A stretch of DNA of 64,000 nt. It comes from UBA7985 sp002690455. GTDB lineage: Bacteria; Pseudomonadota; Alphaproteobacteria; UBA7985. The notes below the pieces were generated by a model. It was not told where the DNA came from, searched no databases, and saw only the letters and a list, made by a program, of their open reading frames with translations. The stretch lies in NCBI GenBank assembly GCA_965662775.1, contig CBFIIW010000002.1, positions 1 to 64,000 of the forward strand, in the 5' to 3' direction. Made by a program: the position numbers and the translations under genes. Positions 35,362 through 43,338 of this stretch are shown piece after piece. Numbering within the stretch: position 1 is the first letter of the stretch; each line of letters opens with the position of its first letter.

Positions 35362-35868
35362 GGCTGTGTCTGACTTGTCCTCTGTGCTGTCGATCTCGCC
35401 ATTGCCCTCGCGATCATGATTCTTGTCGTCATCGCCTTCAGTGGTCCCAGTGTCGGACACCATGGATGATCCGCGGCCCGATGACTCCTCCTCATCGGAA
35501 GCAACCTGATTACTCTGATCGCTCATTGACGGTAACTGCAGGGCAAAGCTCTCATCCTGGCACACCAGTCCTTCAATCGCATCAAAAGGAATGCTGAGAT
35601 CTTCATACCCATCCCCGAAGGACAACGTAACGTCAAAGCCTTCATCACCGAGTAACAGGTTTTCACTATAGCCGCCAAAAACCAGATGAATGGCTTCAGG
35701 GTACTCTTCCTTTAGATAGTCTGGGAGGACTGCATCCGGGTGAGTGGTCTTGACCACGAGCAGGATGTCGGGTGCTTTCGGCCCACCGTCGGTGTAGCGG
35801 CTCAGCACGTCTTTGAGAAAATCACGGCTCCGCTGCGCGAAGAGGGATTTGATCACGGCTTGGCTCAT
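35311..35868 (-). CDS. sspB: SspB family ClpXP adaptor
   Basis: 185 residues. The folded domain (about 1-118) has the alphaproteobacterial SspB features (LLVVKTTHPDAVLPDYLKEEYPEAIHLVFGGYSENL, seen around 36-72). A long acidic Ser/Asp/Glu linker then leads to the C-terminal VVTLDAFRRK, the probable ClpX-docking tail. SspB tethers ssrA-tagged proteins to ClpXP. ATG 35868 has AAGGA at 8 nt. The tmRNA gene lies immediately upstream on the same strand, pairing tag and adaptor. Confidence 0.92.
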   Translation of the reverse strand: MSQAVIKSLFAQRSRDFLKDVLSRYTDGGPKAPDILLVVKTTHPDAVLPDYLKEEYPEAIHLVFGGYSENLLLGDEGFDVTLSFGDGYEDLSIPFDAIEGLVCQDESFALQLPSMSDQSNQVASDEEESSGRGSSMVSDTGTTEGDDDKNHDREGNGEIDSTEDKSDTASAAGDNVVTLDAFRRK

Positions 35869-35912
35869 ACGAACGGGTCCTTACTCACGGCTTCTGTTCC
35901 CTAAGAAGCAAA

Positions 35913-35936
35913 GACCCCGGTGCAAAGCAAGCCGGG
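35913..35936 (-). terminator. Hairpin between ssrA and sspB, candidate terminator
   Basis: On the minus strand CCCGG...CCGGG with an inner TGC/GCA pairing is followed by GTCTTTGCTT. It lies downstream of the tmRNA coding piece and about 45 nt before the sspB start, so it may end the tmRNA transcript. The T-run is imperfect. Confidence 0.5.
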
Positions 35937-35954
35937 ATATGCGCGATTCATGTA

Positions 35955-36285
35955 TGAGGGAGAGAATTGGGCGTTCTGTTGCTAGGTGCCCAAGACCCCA
36001 CCTGCACATGCTAATGTACAGGGATTCAGTTTCGCGGGCTCAGCTGCTTACGCAGCGAGAGCAGCACGCGGAGCAACATAGTTGTTTGCAACTGTGTTTA
36101 ACGACCCGGTTACGCCGGAATCATCACGGGCAAAACAAACAGCTTTCAATGCACGTCGATCCTATTTCGCCCCCAGCAATCAGCCAACCGGCATTTGATT
36201 GGCTCATTGGTGGAGGCGCCGGGTACCGCCCCCGGGTCCGCAACATCTATTACCTGCTTGGTTTATCGCCATAGAGCGAAGCTCA
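35955..36285 (-). ncRNA. ssrA: Two-piece (circularly permuted) tmRNA
   Basis: Read on the minus strand, the acceptor piece comes first (about 36285 to 36208). It ends T-arm CCGGG-GGCGGTA-CCCGG, then CGCCTCC-A-CCA. After a loop of about 33 nt the coding piece starts at 36174 with GGGGGCGAAATAGGATCGAC. GGGGGCG pairs fully with CGCCTCC and gives a G3:U70 wobble, the alanyl-tRNA synthetase identity. The tag frame runs from GCA at 36089 to TAA at 36048 and reads ANNYVAPRAALAA, ending in the ALAA degron bound by ClpXP. The permuted order is the alphaproteobacterial form. The outer ends are estimates (about 20 nt). Confidence 0.93.
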
Positions 36286-36291
36286 CCTGTT

Positions 36292-36319
36292 AATATAAGC
36301 GTTTTCACCGGCCATGCAA
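36292..36319 (-). promoter_or_regulatory. Probable ssrA promoter
   Basis: On the minus strand TTGCAT (36319-36314), a 16-nt spacer and TATATT (36297-36292) form a good sigma-70 type promoter. It would start transcription near 36285, just upstream of the tmRNA acceptor piece. The -35 box overlaps an upstream ATG of the thyX frame. Confidence 0.6.
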
Positions 36320-36340
36320 TTGGGTAGTGATGATCTCATC

Positions 36341-37291
36341 ATGAGTGACAGCCCTGACCAGACCCGCCAGATCGATTTAGAGATCGAAGAACTCCGCGCC
36401 TTCACCCGCCCGACGGCGCGCGTGACATCGTCCGCGCTCGAAGATCGACTCTACAAGATTCTTCCTGTGCTTGATCACGGCTTTGTCCGCGTGATCGATT
36501 ACATGGGCGATGATACTTCGATCGTACAGGCAGCCCGCGTATCTTATGGCAAGGGCACAAAGTCGGTCCGCAATGATGAGGGCCTGATTCGCTACCTCAT
36601 GCGTCACCGACACTCCACGCCCTTTGAGATGTGTGAGATCAAGTTCCACATCAAGCTGCCGATTTTTGTGGCTCGGCAGTGGATCCGCCACCGGACGGCG
36701 AACGTTAATGAATACTCCGCCCGCTATTCGATGCTCGATCGCGAATTCTACATCCCCGCACCGGAGCATCTGGCCGCACAGAGCGACATTAACAATCAGG
36801 GCCGGGGTGACGTTCTCCGGGATGAAGAAGCGGCTGAGGTGCTGGAGATGCTCAAGGCCGATGCCGTGCGCTCCTACGACCGCTATGAGACCCTGCTCAA
36901 CGAACGCCAGAATGGCCGCATTATCAACGAGGACAAGCAGGGGCTGGCCCGCGAATTAGCGCGCATGACCTTGCCACTTTCGGCCTATACCCAATGGTAT
37001 TGGAAGGTTGACCTGCATAACCTCAATCATTTCCTGAGCCTGCGCATGGACCCGCACGCGCAGTATGAGATCCGCGCCTTTGCCGAGGTCATGTACGATA
37101 TTGTGCGCGATTGGGTGCCGCTGACCGCCAAGGCTTTCGAAGATTACCGCGTCAACAGCTTTGATCTCTCTGGACCCATGCTGGCCGCCGTGCGCCGCAT
37201 CGTTCGGGGTGAGAAAGTCGATGCTGAGAGTTCGGGCTTGTCAGGCCGTGAGTGGCGAGAGTTGCAGGCAGCGCTTGGCTTGAGCGATTGA
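36341..37291 (+). CDS. thyX: FAD-dependent thymidylate synthase ThyX
   Basis: 316 residues. The ThyX motif is RHRTANVNEYSARYS (RHR-x7-S), and MRHRHSTPFEMCEIKFHIK precedes it. It methylates dUMP to dTMP using methylene-THF with FAD and NADPH. ATG 36341 (MSDSPDQ) was chosen over ATG 36314, because the earlier one coincides with the -35 box of the divergent ssrA promoter and has no SD; neither start has a strong SD. No thyA is seen in the window. Confidence 0.94.
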   Translation: MSDSPDQTRQIDLEIEELRAFTRPTARVTSSALEDRLYKILPVLDHGFVRVIDYMGDDTSIVQAARVSYGKGTKSVRNDEGLIRYLMRHRHSTPFEMCEIKFHIKLPIFVARQWIRHRTANVNEYSARYSMLDREFYIPAPEHLAAQSDINNQGRGDVLRDEEAAEVLEMLKADAVRSYDRYETLLNERQNGRIINEDKQGLARELARMTLPLSAYTQWYWKVDLHNLNHFLSLRMDPHAQYEIRAFAEVMYDIVRDWVPLTAKAFEDYRVNSFDLSGPMLAAVRRIVRGEKVDAESSGLSGREWRELQAALGLSD

Positions 37292-37322
37292 ATATCGCCG
37301 ACTTAAGCGACTGTCCGCACTG

Positions 37323-38102
37323 ATGCCAGACCCCCAGCACCCTAATCCTCACCGTACCCGGGCCTTTGGTCCCGCGGACAACGAGCTCATGATCCCGGCT
37401 GGGCATGTCGGCCTAATCCTTGCGCTGCTCCTGCTTCTCGCACCGATGTTTAGTCTGGTAAGTGGTCTGCTTTCGGGGGGATGGAAGCCGGTGCTAGACA
37501 GCCACCGGATCATTCTTGCTGACGTGATTCTGTCGCTGCTGCTGTTGGTTGCGGTGCTGCTCATCGGGGTCAGTCGTCGTTACAACTGGGAGCGGTTTGG
37601 ATTTTGGATACCCTCGGGTACTGACTTTGTATTCGTGGCGGCGATCTTCCTGCTGTCTTTTTTGCTGCAGCCGCTGTTTTTGTTCGGTTTTGACCCTGGG
37701 TCGGAGGAGGCGACCCGGCTCCGCGAGGGGTTCTTCGCCGCCTATCACCCCGGGGACGTTCTATTTTTCGAGCTTTTGGTGGTGCTGTCACTGGTAATTC
37801 TGACCCCGTTGTTCGAGGAAGTCGCTTTCCGGGGCGTGATCTTTGGCTGGGCACGACAGCGGCTCGGGTTTATGGAGGCTGCACTCTTCAGCGCGCTGGT
37901 CTTCGCCGCCTTCCACAGCGGATACGTCGACAATCTAGGGCCGTTCTGGGGACTGCGGGCGATGGCGATGATTTTCACCCTTGGTTTTCTGTCCGCACTT
38001 TTATTTGAGCGGACCGGTTCGCTGATTGCGCCAACGGCTCTGCACGCACTATTCAACGTCCAGGCGGTTTTGCCGCTACTGATCGACCAGCCTACTGCTT
38101 GA
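37323..38102 (+). CDS. CPBP family intramembrane metalloprotease
   Basis: 259 residues, about seven membrane segments. The catalytic glutamates lie in TPLFEEVAFRGVIFG (EExxxR, about 163-177), followed by FAAFHSG and the C-terminal ALHALFN, the histidine motifs of CPBP/Rce1-type (Abi) proteases. The substrate is unknown. The stop overlaps a possible TTG of the hflK frame, and hflK proper begins 63 nt later, so it may be co-transcribed with hflK-hflC. Confidence 0.87.
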   Translation: MPDPQHPNPHRTRAFGPADNELMIPAGHVGLILALLLLLAPMFSLVSGLLSGGWKPVLDSHRIILADVILSLLLLVAVLLIGVSRRYNWERFGFWIPSGTDFVFVAAIFLLSFLLQPLFLFGFDPGSEEATRLREGFFAAYHPGDVLFFELLVVLSLVILTPLFEEVAFRGVIFGWARQRLGFMEAALFSALVFAAFHSGYVDNLGPFWGLRAMAMIFTLGFLSALLFERTGSLIAPTALHALFNVQAVLPLLIDQPTA

Positions 38103-38164
38103 AATCAGACGATGCGGCCCCAACCTTTGCTTCAGACAACACCGGACGATTCAGGGAAATCTTC

Positions 38165-39550
38165 ATGTCAGAGAAACACGACGGCGAAACCAACGTGCCG
38201 CAGAACTCCAACGGCTCCGGCCCTTGGGGCGGAGGAAACCGCAGTAATGGCGGCGGGCAGGGCCCTTGGGGTGGTGCCGGCAAAGGCGACGGCAGCCGCG
38301 GTTCCGGCGGGCAGGGCCCCTGGGGTGGCAACAGCGACAACAATGGTAGCCAGGACGATAAAGGCGGAATCAACGTTGAAAGCCTGTTCAACCGTGCGCG
38401 CCGCAATGTCGGTAGCGGTGGTGGTGGAGGCGGCGGTGGACGTCGTCAGTCGCCCGGTGGTTTGCCGCGCAATCTGCCCTTGCCGTTGATCATTCTTGGC
38501 TTGTTGGGGGCTTTCGGCATTGTGTGGTGGAACGCTGGTGGGGTCCGCCTCGTCAGCCCGTCCCAGGAACTGGTTGTCACCTTCCTTGGAAAATATCAGG
38601 CGACCAAAGGCGAAGGTCTGCAAATCCAGTGGCTTTCTCCACTCCAGCGTAGCTATGTTATCAACGTGCTGCAGCAGCGCGAGACCCTTGTGGGCGCCAA
38701 CGGCGAACGCGTTGATGTTTCTGCCATCATCGAACGCCGAAACCAGCGGCTCGCGCAGTCTAGCCCACGTGCGAGTTCAACAACGGAGACTTTGACCGAA
38801 GAGGATTTCGTTGAACCGAACGTGGTTCTGCAGGAATTGCAGAATGAAACACGCGGGCGCCTCAACCAAAACCTGATGCTGACCAACGAAGGCAAGATTG
38901 CCGACGTGGACGTGAACGTATTCTGGAACGTGGCCAATGCGCAGGAATTTCTCTTCAACGTGAAAGACCCATCCGAGGGTTTTGGCGGCCTGAACTCCAC
39001 CGATCCGTCCGACACTATTCGGCTCGCAGCGGAAGCCGCGCTTCGCTCAGCGGTGGCGACCCGGACACTGGATGAGGTGGTTGACCGTACTGGTTTGGCA
39101 CGGGACATCGAAATTCAGCTACAGGCGCTACTCGACGAGTACGGTGCCGGCATCAACGTGGTTCGTGTCGACGTACCCTATGCCCAGCCACCGCTGGCCG
39201 TGCTGCCGTCTTACAACGCGGTAAAGAACGCTGAAAAGACGAAGAACGAGATCATCAACAAGGCGCAGGCGGAAGCCACCCGGGTGATCAACGAAGCACA
39301 GGGTACAGTGGACATGGTTCTTCAGGAAGCAACAGCCTTCAAAAACGAGACTGTTGCCGCCGCCCGCGGTGAAGCCCAACGCTTCAATGAAGTGCTGGAT
39401 GCCTACGCCGAAGCCCCCGATGTTACGGTCCAGCGTCTTTACCTCGACACCATGCGGGAGGTGTTGTTGAAAGCAGACATGACCATCATTGACGGTGATC
39501 TCGGCGGGGATACCCTGCCGCTGCTGCCGCTCAGCCCGCTGAATCAGTAA
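38165..39550 (+). CDS. hflK: FtsH protease modulator HflK
   Basis: 461 residues. The cytosolic N-terminus (about 1-95) is Gly/Asn-rich with three GPWGG repeats. One membrane segment (about 103-122, LPLPLIILGLLGAFGIVWW) leads to the SPFH/band 7 domain (VRLVSPSQELVVTFLGKYQ) and a coiled coil (NAEKTKNEIINKAQAEATRVINEAQG). It forms a large membrane-bound vault with HflC around FtsH. ATG 38165 has AGGGA at 8 nt; a longer TTG frame is less likely. A 22-nt gap separates it from hflC. Confidence 0.95.
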   Translation: MSEKHDGETNVPQNSNGSGPWGGGNRSNGGGQGPWGGAGKGDGSRGSGGQGPWGGNSDNNGSQDDKGGINVESLFNRARRNVGSGGGGGGGGRRQSPGGLPRNLPLPLIILGLLGAFGIVWWNAGGVRLVSPSQELVVTFLGKYQATKGEGLQIQWLSPLQRSYVINVLQQRETLVGANGERVDVSAIIERRNQRLAQSSPRASSTTETLTEEDFVEPNVVLQELQNETRGRLNQNLMLTNEGKIADVDVNVFWNVANAQEFLFNVKDPSEGFGGLNSTDPSDTIRLAAEAALRSAVATRTLDEVVDRTGLARDIEIQLQALLDEYGAGINVVRVDVPYAQPPLAVLPSYNAVKNAEKTKNEIINKAQAEATRVINEAQGTVDMVLQEATAFKNETVAAARGEAQRFNEVLDAYAEAPDVTVQRLYLDTMREVLLKADMTIIDGDLGGDTLPLLPLSPLNQ

Positions 39551-39572
39551 TCGTGAACGGAGACCAGAAATC

Positions 39573-40439
39573 ATGAACCGAATTCTTATCCCCATCGCGA
39601 TTGTTGCAGTCGCACTCTTCTGGGCCTGGTCAGCTGTGGTCATTGTTCGCGAAGACCAGCAGGCCGTGGTTCGCTCTTTCAACGCCATTCAGCGCGCCGA
39701 AACAGATGCGGGTATCAGTTTCAAGCTGCCTGCCCCCTTTGGCTCGGTGGACTTCATCGAACGGCGAGTGCTGGCCACCGACCCCGAGATCGAACAGTTC
39801 ATTCTATCCGACGATACGCGTTTGGACGTGGACTACTACGTGCGATACCGGATCACTGACCCCATCACTTACGTGCGGAACACCAGCGACCTGCTAAGCG
39901 TTCAGCAGGTTGAGCAGGCGTCTAAAGACAGCCTCTCTGAGGCCTTGCGTTCGGTGGGTCTGTCGACCGTCCTGTCCGATCAGCGGGATCAGTTGCTGCT
40001 CGACGTCCGGTCGGAAATTTCGGCCAAGATGGGTGAGCTGGGCATCGACGTCGTCGATATCCGTATCGGCCGCGCAGACTTTGTGGCGGAAAACCTACCC
40101 TTTGCTTTCAATGAAATGTCGGCGGACCTGCTTGATACTTATAAATCCGAGCTTTCTAACGGTTCGGCAGAAGGCGAGCGTCTGCGAGCAACGGCAAATC
40201 AGGAAGCCCGGACCAAGGTTGCAACCGCACGGGCTACCGCGGCGATCATGCGTGGTGAGGCCGAAGCCGAGGCGGCCCGATTGCTGAACGCAGCCCACGG
40301 TCGGGATCTTGAATTCTATACCTTCTGGCAGTCAATGCAGGCTTACCGTGAAGCGGTGGCTCAGGAAGAAAATTCTATAATCCTGTCTACCGAAAACGAC
40401 TTCCTGAAGTCCCTTGAGAGCCCCAGCCTGCTGCAATAG
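39573..40439 (+). CDS. hflC: FtsH protease modulator HflC
   Basis: 288 residues with an N-terminal membrane anchor (about 4-24), then an SPFH/band 7 domain (VREDQQAVVRSFNAIQRAET; VDYYVRYRITDPITYVRN) and a helical C-terminus rich in Ala/Glu (ATARATAAIMRGEAEAEAARLL). It is the partner of HflK in the periplasm-facing complex that controls FtsH. It is second in the hflK-hflC-degP series. Confidence 0.95.
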   Translation: MNRILIPIAIVAVALFWAWSAVVIVREDQQAVVRSFNAIQRAETDAGISFKLPAPFGSVDFIERRVLATDPEIEQFILSDDTRLDVDYYVRYRITDPITYVRNTSDLLSVQQVEQASKDSLSEALRSVGLSTVLSDQRDQLLLDVRSEISAKMGELGIDVVDIRIGRADFVAENLPFAFNEMSADLLDTYKSELSNGSAEGERLRATANQEARTKVATARATAAIMRGEAEAEAARLLNAAHGRDLEFYTFWQSMQAYREAVAQEENSIILSTENDFLKSLESPSLLQ

Positions 40440-40466
40440 CAGCCTGCGCCTTAGCTCAAGATAAAA

Positions 40467-40514
40467 GAAGGCGGCCTGTCGCACACTCTGTAAGGGTGCG
40501 AGAAGGCCGCCTTC
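40467..40514 (+). terminator. Long inverted repeat after hflC
   Basis: GAAGGCGGCCT (40467-40477) pairs perfectly with AGGCCGCCTTC (40504-40514), and an inner TCGCAC / GTGCGA adds a second stem. It lies 28 nt past hflC and could end or stabilise the hflKC transcript. On the plus strand no T-run follows; on the minus strand TTCTTTTATCTT does. Its action as a terminator is therefore uncertain. Confidence 0.5.
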
Positions 40515-40742
40515 GCAAAACGACAGCACGGTTATTGTGGACAGCTTACCGAAGTCAAATCGGATGCAGCCTGAGTTCACGCCTGCTCACGCTTCTGTGA
40601 AAGTCGGGTTTGTACCGCCTCTCCGCCTAGGTTGAGACACATTTGACTCCAATGTCGGCGGGTAAGCGAGCAAGTGGCTGACACCGGCCACGCTGCACGC
40701 TCAAACTAACTAAACATGAAATTTCTTTCGGGAGACACGGGA
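40515..40742. other. hflC-degP intergenic region
   Basis: Together with the inverted repeat before it, this makes about 300 nt without a gene. No RNA gene or clear promoter was recognised. Given the hairpin upstream, degP probably has its own promoter here. Confidence 0.35.
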
Positions 40743-42245
40743 ATGAAACACTTGGGTAAGCAGAGCCTCCATGGCCTGCGCACTGGTCTGCGCACTGGCC
40801 TAGGCGCTGGCCTGCTGGTCATCGCGACAGTGGCACTGTCCCCCTCAGCCATGGCCCGGCCTGCGCCGGAAAGCTTTGCCGATATCGTTGAAGAACTGCT
40901 GCCAACGGTGGTGAACGTATCCACCACGTCTGTCGCCACCCAGAACCCGTTGGATGCGGAAGAATTCCAGCAGTTCCGTGAATTCATGGAACGCTTCGGC
41001 CGGCCCATGCCTTTGCCCGATCAGAATGATCGTCGGGCGCAATCGCTTGGCTCGGGCTTCATCATTGATCCCAGCGGCATTGTCGTGACCAACAATCACG
41101 TCATTGAGGGCGCAGATACCATTACGATCACCCTGCACGATGATACCCAGTTCGAGGGCACACTGCTGGGCACGGATGAGCGGACTGATCTCGCCGTTGT
41201 CAAGATCGACCCGGGTGACAAGGTGCTCAAGGCGACCTCATGGGCGGACAGCGATGCGGCGCGCGTCGGTGACTGGATCGTGGCAATCGGTAATCCCTTC
41301 GGTCTCGGTTCGACGGTGACGGCGGGGATCATTTCTGCCAAGGCCCGAAACATCAATTCTGGCCCCTACGACAACTTCATCCAGACTGATGCATCCATCA
41401 ACCGGGGCAATTCCGGCGGGCCGTCGTTCTCGCTCGAAGGTCAGGTTGTGGGTGTGAACACGGCCATTTTCTCCCCCTCCGGCGGGTCCGTCGGTATTGG
41501 TTTTGCCATACCCTCCAACATCGCCAGCCAAGTGGTCGACCAACTTGCCACCCGCGGTGAAGTACGGCGCGGCTTCCTGGGGACCCGGATCAAGCCGGTA
41601 ACAATTGAGATCGCAGAGCTGCTGGGCCTAGACGAGCCGCGCGGTGCACTCGTGCGCTCACTGATCGAAACTGGCCCGGCGAAGGACGCCGGGATCGAAC
41701 CCGGGGATGTGATCCTGCGCTTTGACGGTAAGAGCGTTGAAAGCGCCCGGTCTCTGCCGCTGATGGTGGCGCAGACGCCTGTAGGAAAGGCTGTTGAGGT
41801 TGTCATCTGGCGCGACGGCAGAGAACAGAGCGTGTCTCTGACGCTTGGTCTGTTGATGGCCGAGACCGGTGTTGATACCGGAAGCGGTTCGGGTAGCGAC
41901 AGTCGCGACGGCGGTTCACAGACACCACAGGTCGATCCGGGCGTCGAGCAACTCCGCTCCTACGGGTTAGAGGTCGATCCGCTTAGCGCGGCTGAGCTGG
42001 CTGAACTCGACCTGGGTGACTATGACGTTGGTGTCATGGTGACTGAATTGGTCGCGGAAAGCCCCTTTTCCGACCAGGGTCTTGTCGTAGGCGATGTCAT
42101 CCTTGAGATCGACAACGTTCAAGCAACGTCGGCTACCGATGTGGCCGAGGCGATCCGTGCGGCCGATGAAGAAGGGGCAGGGATTATGGCTGTCGTCATC
42201 GTCCGCGAAGGTCAACGCATCTGGCTGGTGCTCCGCACTCGTTGA
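40743..42245 (+). CDS. degP: Do/DegP family periplasmic serine protease
   Basis: 500 residues with a signal peptide (about 10-38, ending SPSAMA). The triad is His in TNNHVIEGADTI, Asp in DERTDLAVVKID and Ser in NRGNSGGPSFS. Two PDZ domains follow (GFLGTRIKPV onward and the C-terminal DYDVGVMVTEL block), separated by a Ser/Gly/Asp-rich linker (GSGSGSDSRDGGS). ATG 40743 has GGGAG upstream; an ATG 27 nt earlier has none. Its place behind hflK-hflC is typical for alphaproteobacteria. It degrades or refolds damaged envelope proteins. Confidence 0.94.
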   Translation: MKHLGKQSLHGLRTGLRTGLGAGLLVIATVALSPSAMARPAPESFADIVEELLPTVVNVSTTSVATQNPLDAEEFQQFREFMERFGRPMPLPDQNDRRAQSLGSGFIIDPSGIVVTNNHVIEGADTITITLHDDTQFEGTLLGTDERTDLAVVKIDPGDKVLKATSWADSDAARVGDWIVAIGNPFGLGSTVTAGIISAKARNINSGPYDNFIQTDASINRGNSGGPSFSLEGQVVGVNTAIFSPSGGSVGIGFAIPSNIASQVVDQLATRGEVRRGFLGTRIKPVTIEIAELLGLDEPRGALVRSLIETGPAKDAGIEPGDVILRFDGKSVESARSLPLMVAQTPVGKAVEVVIWRDGREQSVSLTLGLLMAETGVDTGSGSGSDSRDGGSQTPQVDPGVEQLRSYGLEVDPLSAAELAELDLGDYDVGVMVTELVAESPFSDQGLVVGDVILEIDNVQATSATDVAEAIRAADEEGAGIMAVVIVREGQRIWLVLRTR

Positions 42246-42271
42246 TAAACGACTGGAGTATTGCCGGTTTC

Positions 42272-42307
42272 AGGGTCGCCCTTCTCGTCGGGGCGACCCT
42301 TATTTTT
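42272..42307 (+). terminator. Rho-independent terminator after degP
   Basis: AGGGTCGCCC (42272-42281) pairs with GGGCGACCCT (42291-42300), a perfect 10-bp stem with a 9-nt loop, followed by TATTTTT. It lies 26 nt after the degP stop codon. Confidence 0.92.
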
Positions 42308-42344
42308 GTAGTCAAGGCGATGGTCCCTTGGCATTGAAGGGAAC

Positions 42345-43256
42345 ATGACTGCCCTTTGCGCCATTTACGGCCCCACCGCGTCGGGGAAGACCGCGCTCGC
42401 TATCGAGTTGGCGGGGGCGACGGGCGCAGCCATCCTTAACGCGGACTCCATGCAGGTCTATGCCGATCTGCGCATCGTCACGGCACGACCCAGTGTGGCA
42501 GAAGAAGCGGCGGCAGAGCACCGGCTTTACGGAGTGCTGGTCGGACGGGATCCATGCTCGGTCGCACGCTGGGTGGCGCTGGTACGGGCGGAGCTTGCTG
42601 AGCTGGCGCCACGCCCTGTAATCCTCGTGGGCGGCACAGGTTTGTACCTGAAGGCCCTCTATGAAGGTTTGTCCGATATTCCCGAACCCTCCGCTGAGAT
42701 ACGTCGCACAGCCGAAGCGCGGCTGGAGGCGCTGGGACTGGACGCCTTTCGCGCCGAGGTTCTAAGCCGCGACCCCGGTACGCCGCCAACGGTGGTGGAT
42801 CCACAGCGTTTGGTACGCAGTTGGTCGGTTACTGAAGCCACGGGTCGGGCGCTTTCGCAATGGCAGGGTGAGCGAGTGGGCGGGCTGGGCCCGTTTCCAG
42901 TCTTTGATCTGGCGCCGGCGCGCGGGCACCTGCATGAACGCATCAACCAACGCTTTGAACAAATGCTCGCCGACGGTGCGCTGGATGAGGTGAGGGCACT
43001 GGCTGGGCAGGGGTTGTCGTCAGCCCTGCCTATCATGCGCGCCGTGGGAGTGCCCGAACTACTTTCTGTGCTAAAAGGTAGGCTAGACGTGGCAGAGGCA
43101 ACCGAGCGGGCCTGTGCCGCTTCCCGACAATATGCGAAACGGCAGCTGACGTGGGGGCGAAATCAAATGCAATACGCAACAAAATTTCAAAATTACCCCA
43201 TTGAAAAGTCATATATAGAAAACATCAAGGCTGATATCTTGTCAGTTATTGGCTAG
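42345..43256 (+). CDS. miaA: tRNA dimethylallyltransferase MiaA
   Basis: 303 residues. The P-loop GPTASGKTALAIEL is at about 9-22, DSMQVYADLRIVTARP follows, and VGGTGLYLKALYEGLSDIPEP lies near 94-114. It adds a dimethylallyl group to A37 of tRNAs reading UNN codons. The last 25 residues (QNYPIEKSYIENIKADILSVIG region) are encoded by notably AT-rich DNA and are more Lys/Ile-rich than the rest. It lies just upstream of ilvB with a gap of 82 nt. Confidence 0.94.
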   Translation: MTALCAIYGPTASGKTALAIELAGATGAAILNADSMQVYADLRIVTARPSVAEEAAAEHRLYGVLVGRDPCSVARWVALVRAELAELAPRPVILVGGTGLYLKALYEGLSDIPEPSAEIRRTAEARLEALGLDAFRAEVLSRDPGTPPTVVDPQRLVRSWSVTEATGRALSQWQGERVGGLGPFPVFDLAPARGHLHERINQRFEQMLADGALDEVRALAGQGLSSALPIMRAVGVPELLSVLKGRLDVAEATERACAASRQYAKRQLTWGRNQMQYATKFQNYPIEKSYIENIKADILSVIG

Positions 43257-43338
43257 GCCGGTTGACCCTGTTAGTGCAGTCTGTATAGCCTGAAGGAGAG
43301 GTCGGGCCCCAGCGTCTGGCGCGCAGACCATTCGGGCA

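Noticed and set aside
35813..36274. 153-codon plus frame between sspB and thyX
   Set aside because: It is antisense to the tmRNA and starts inside sspB. The tmRNA explains the conserved sequence.
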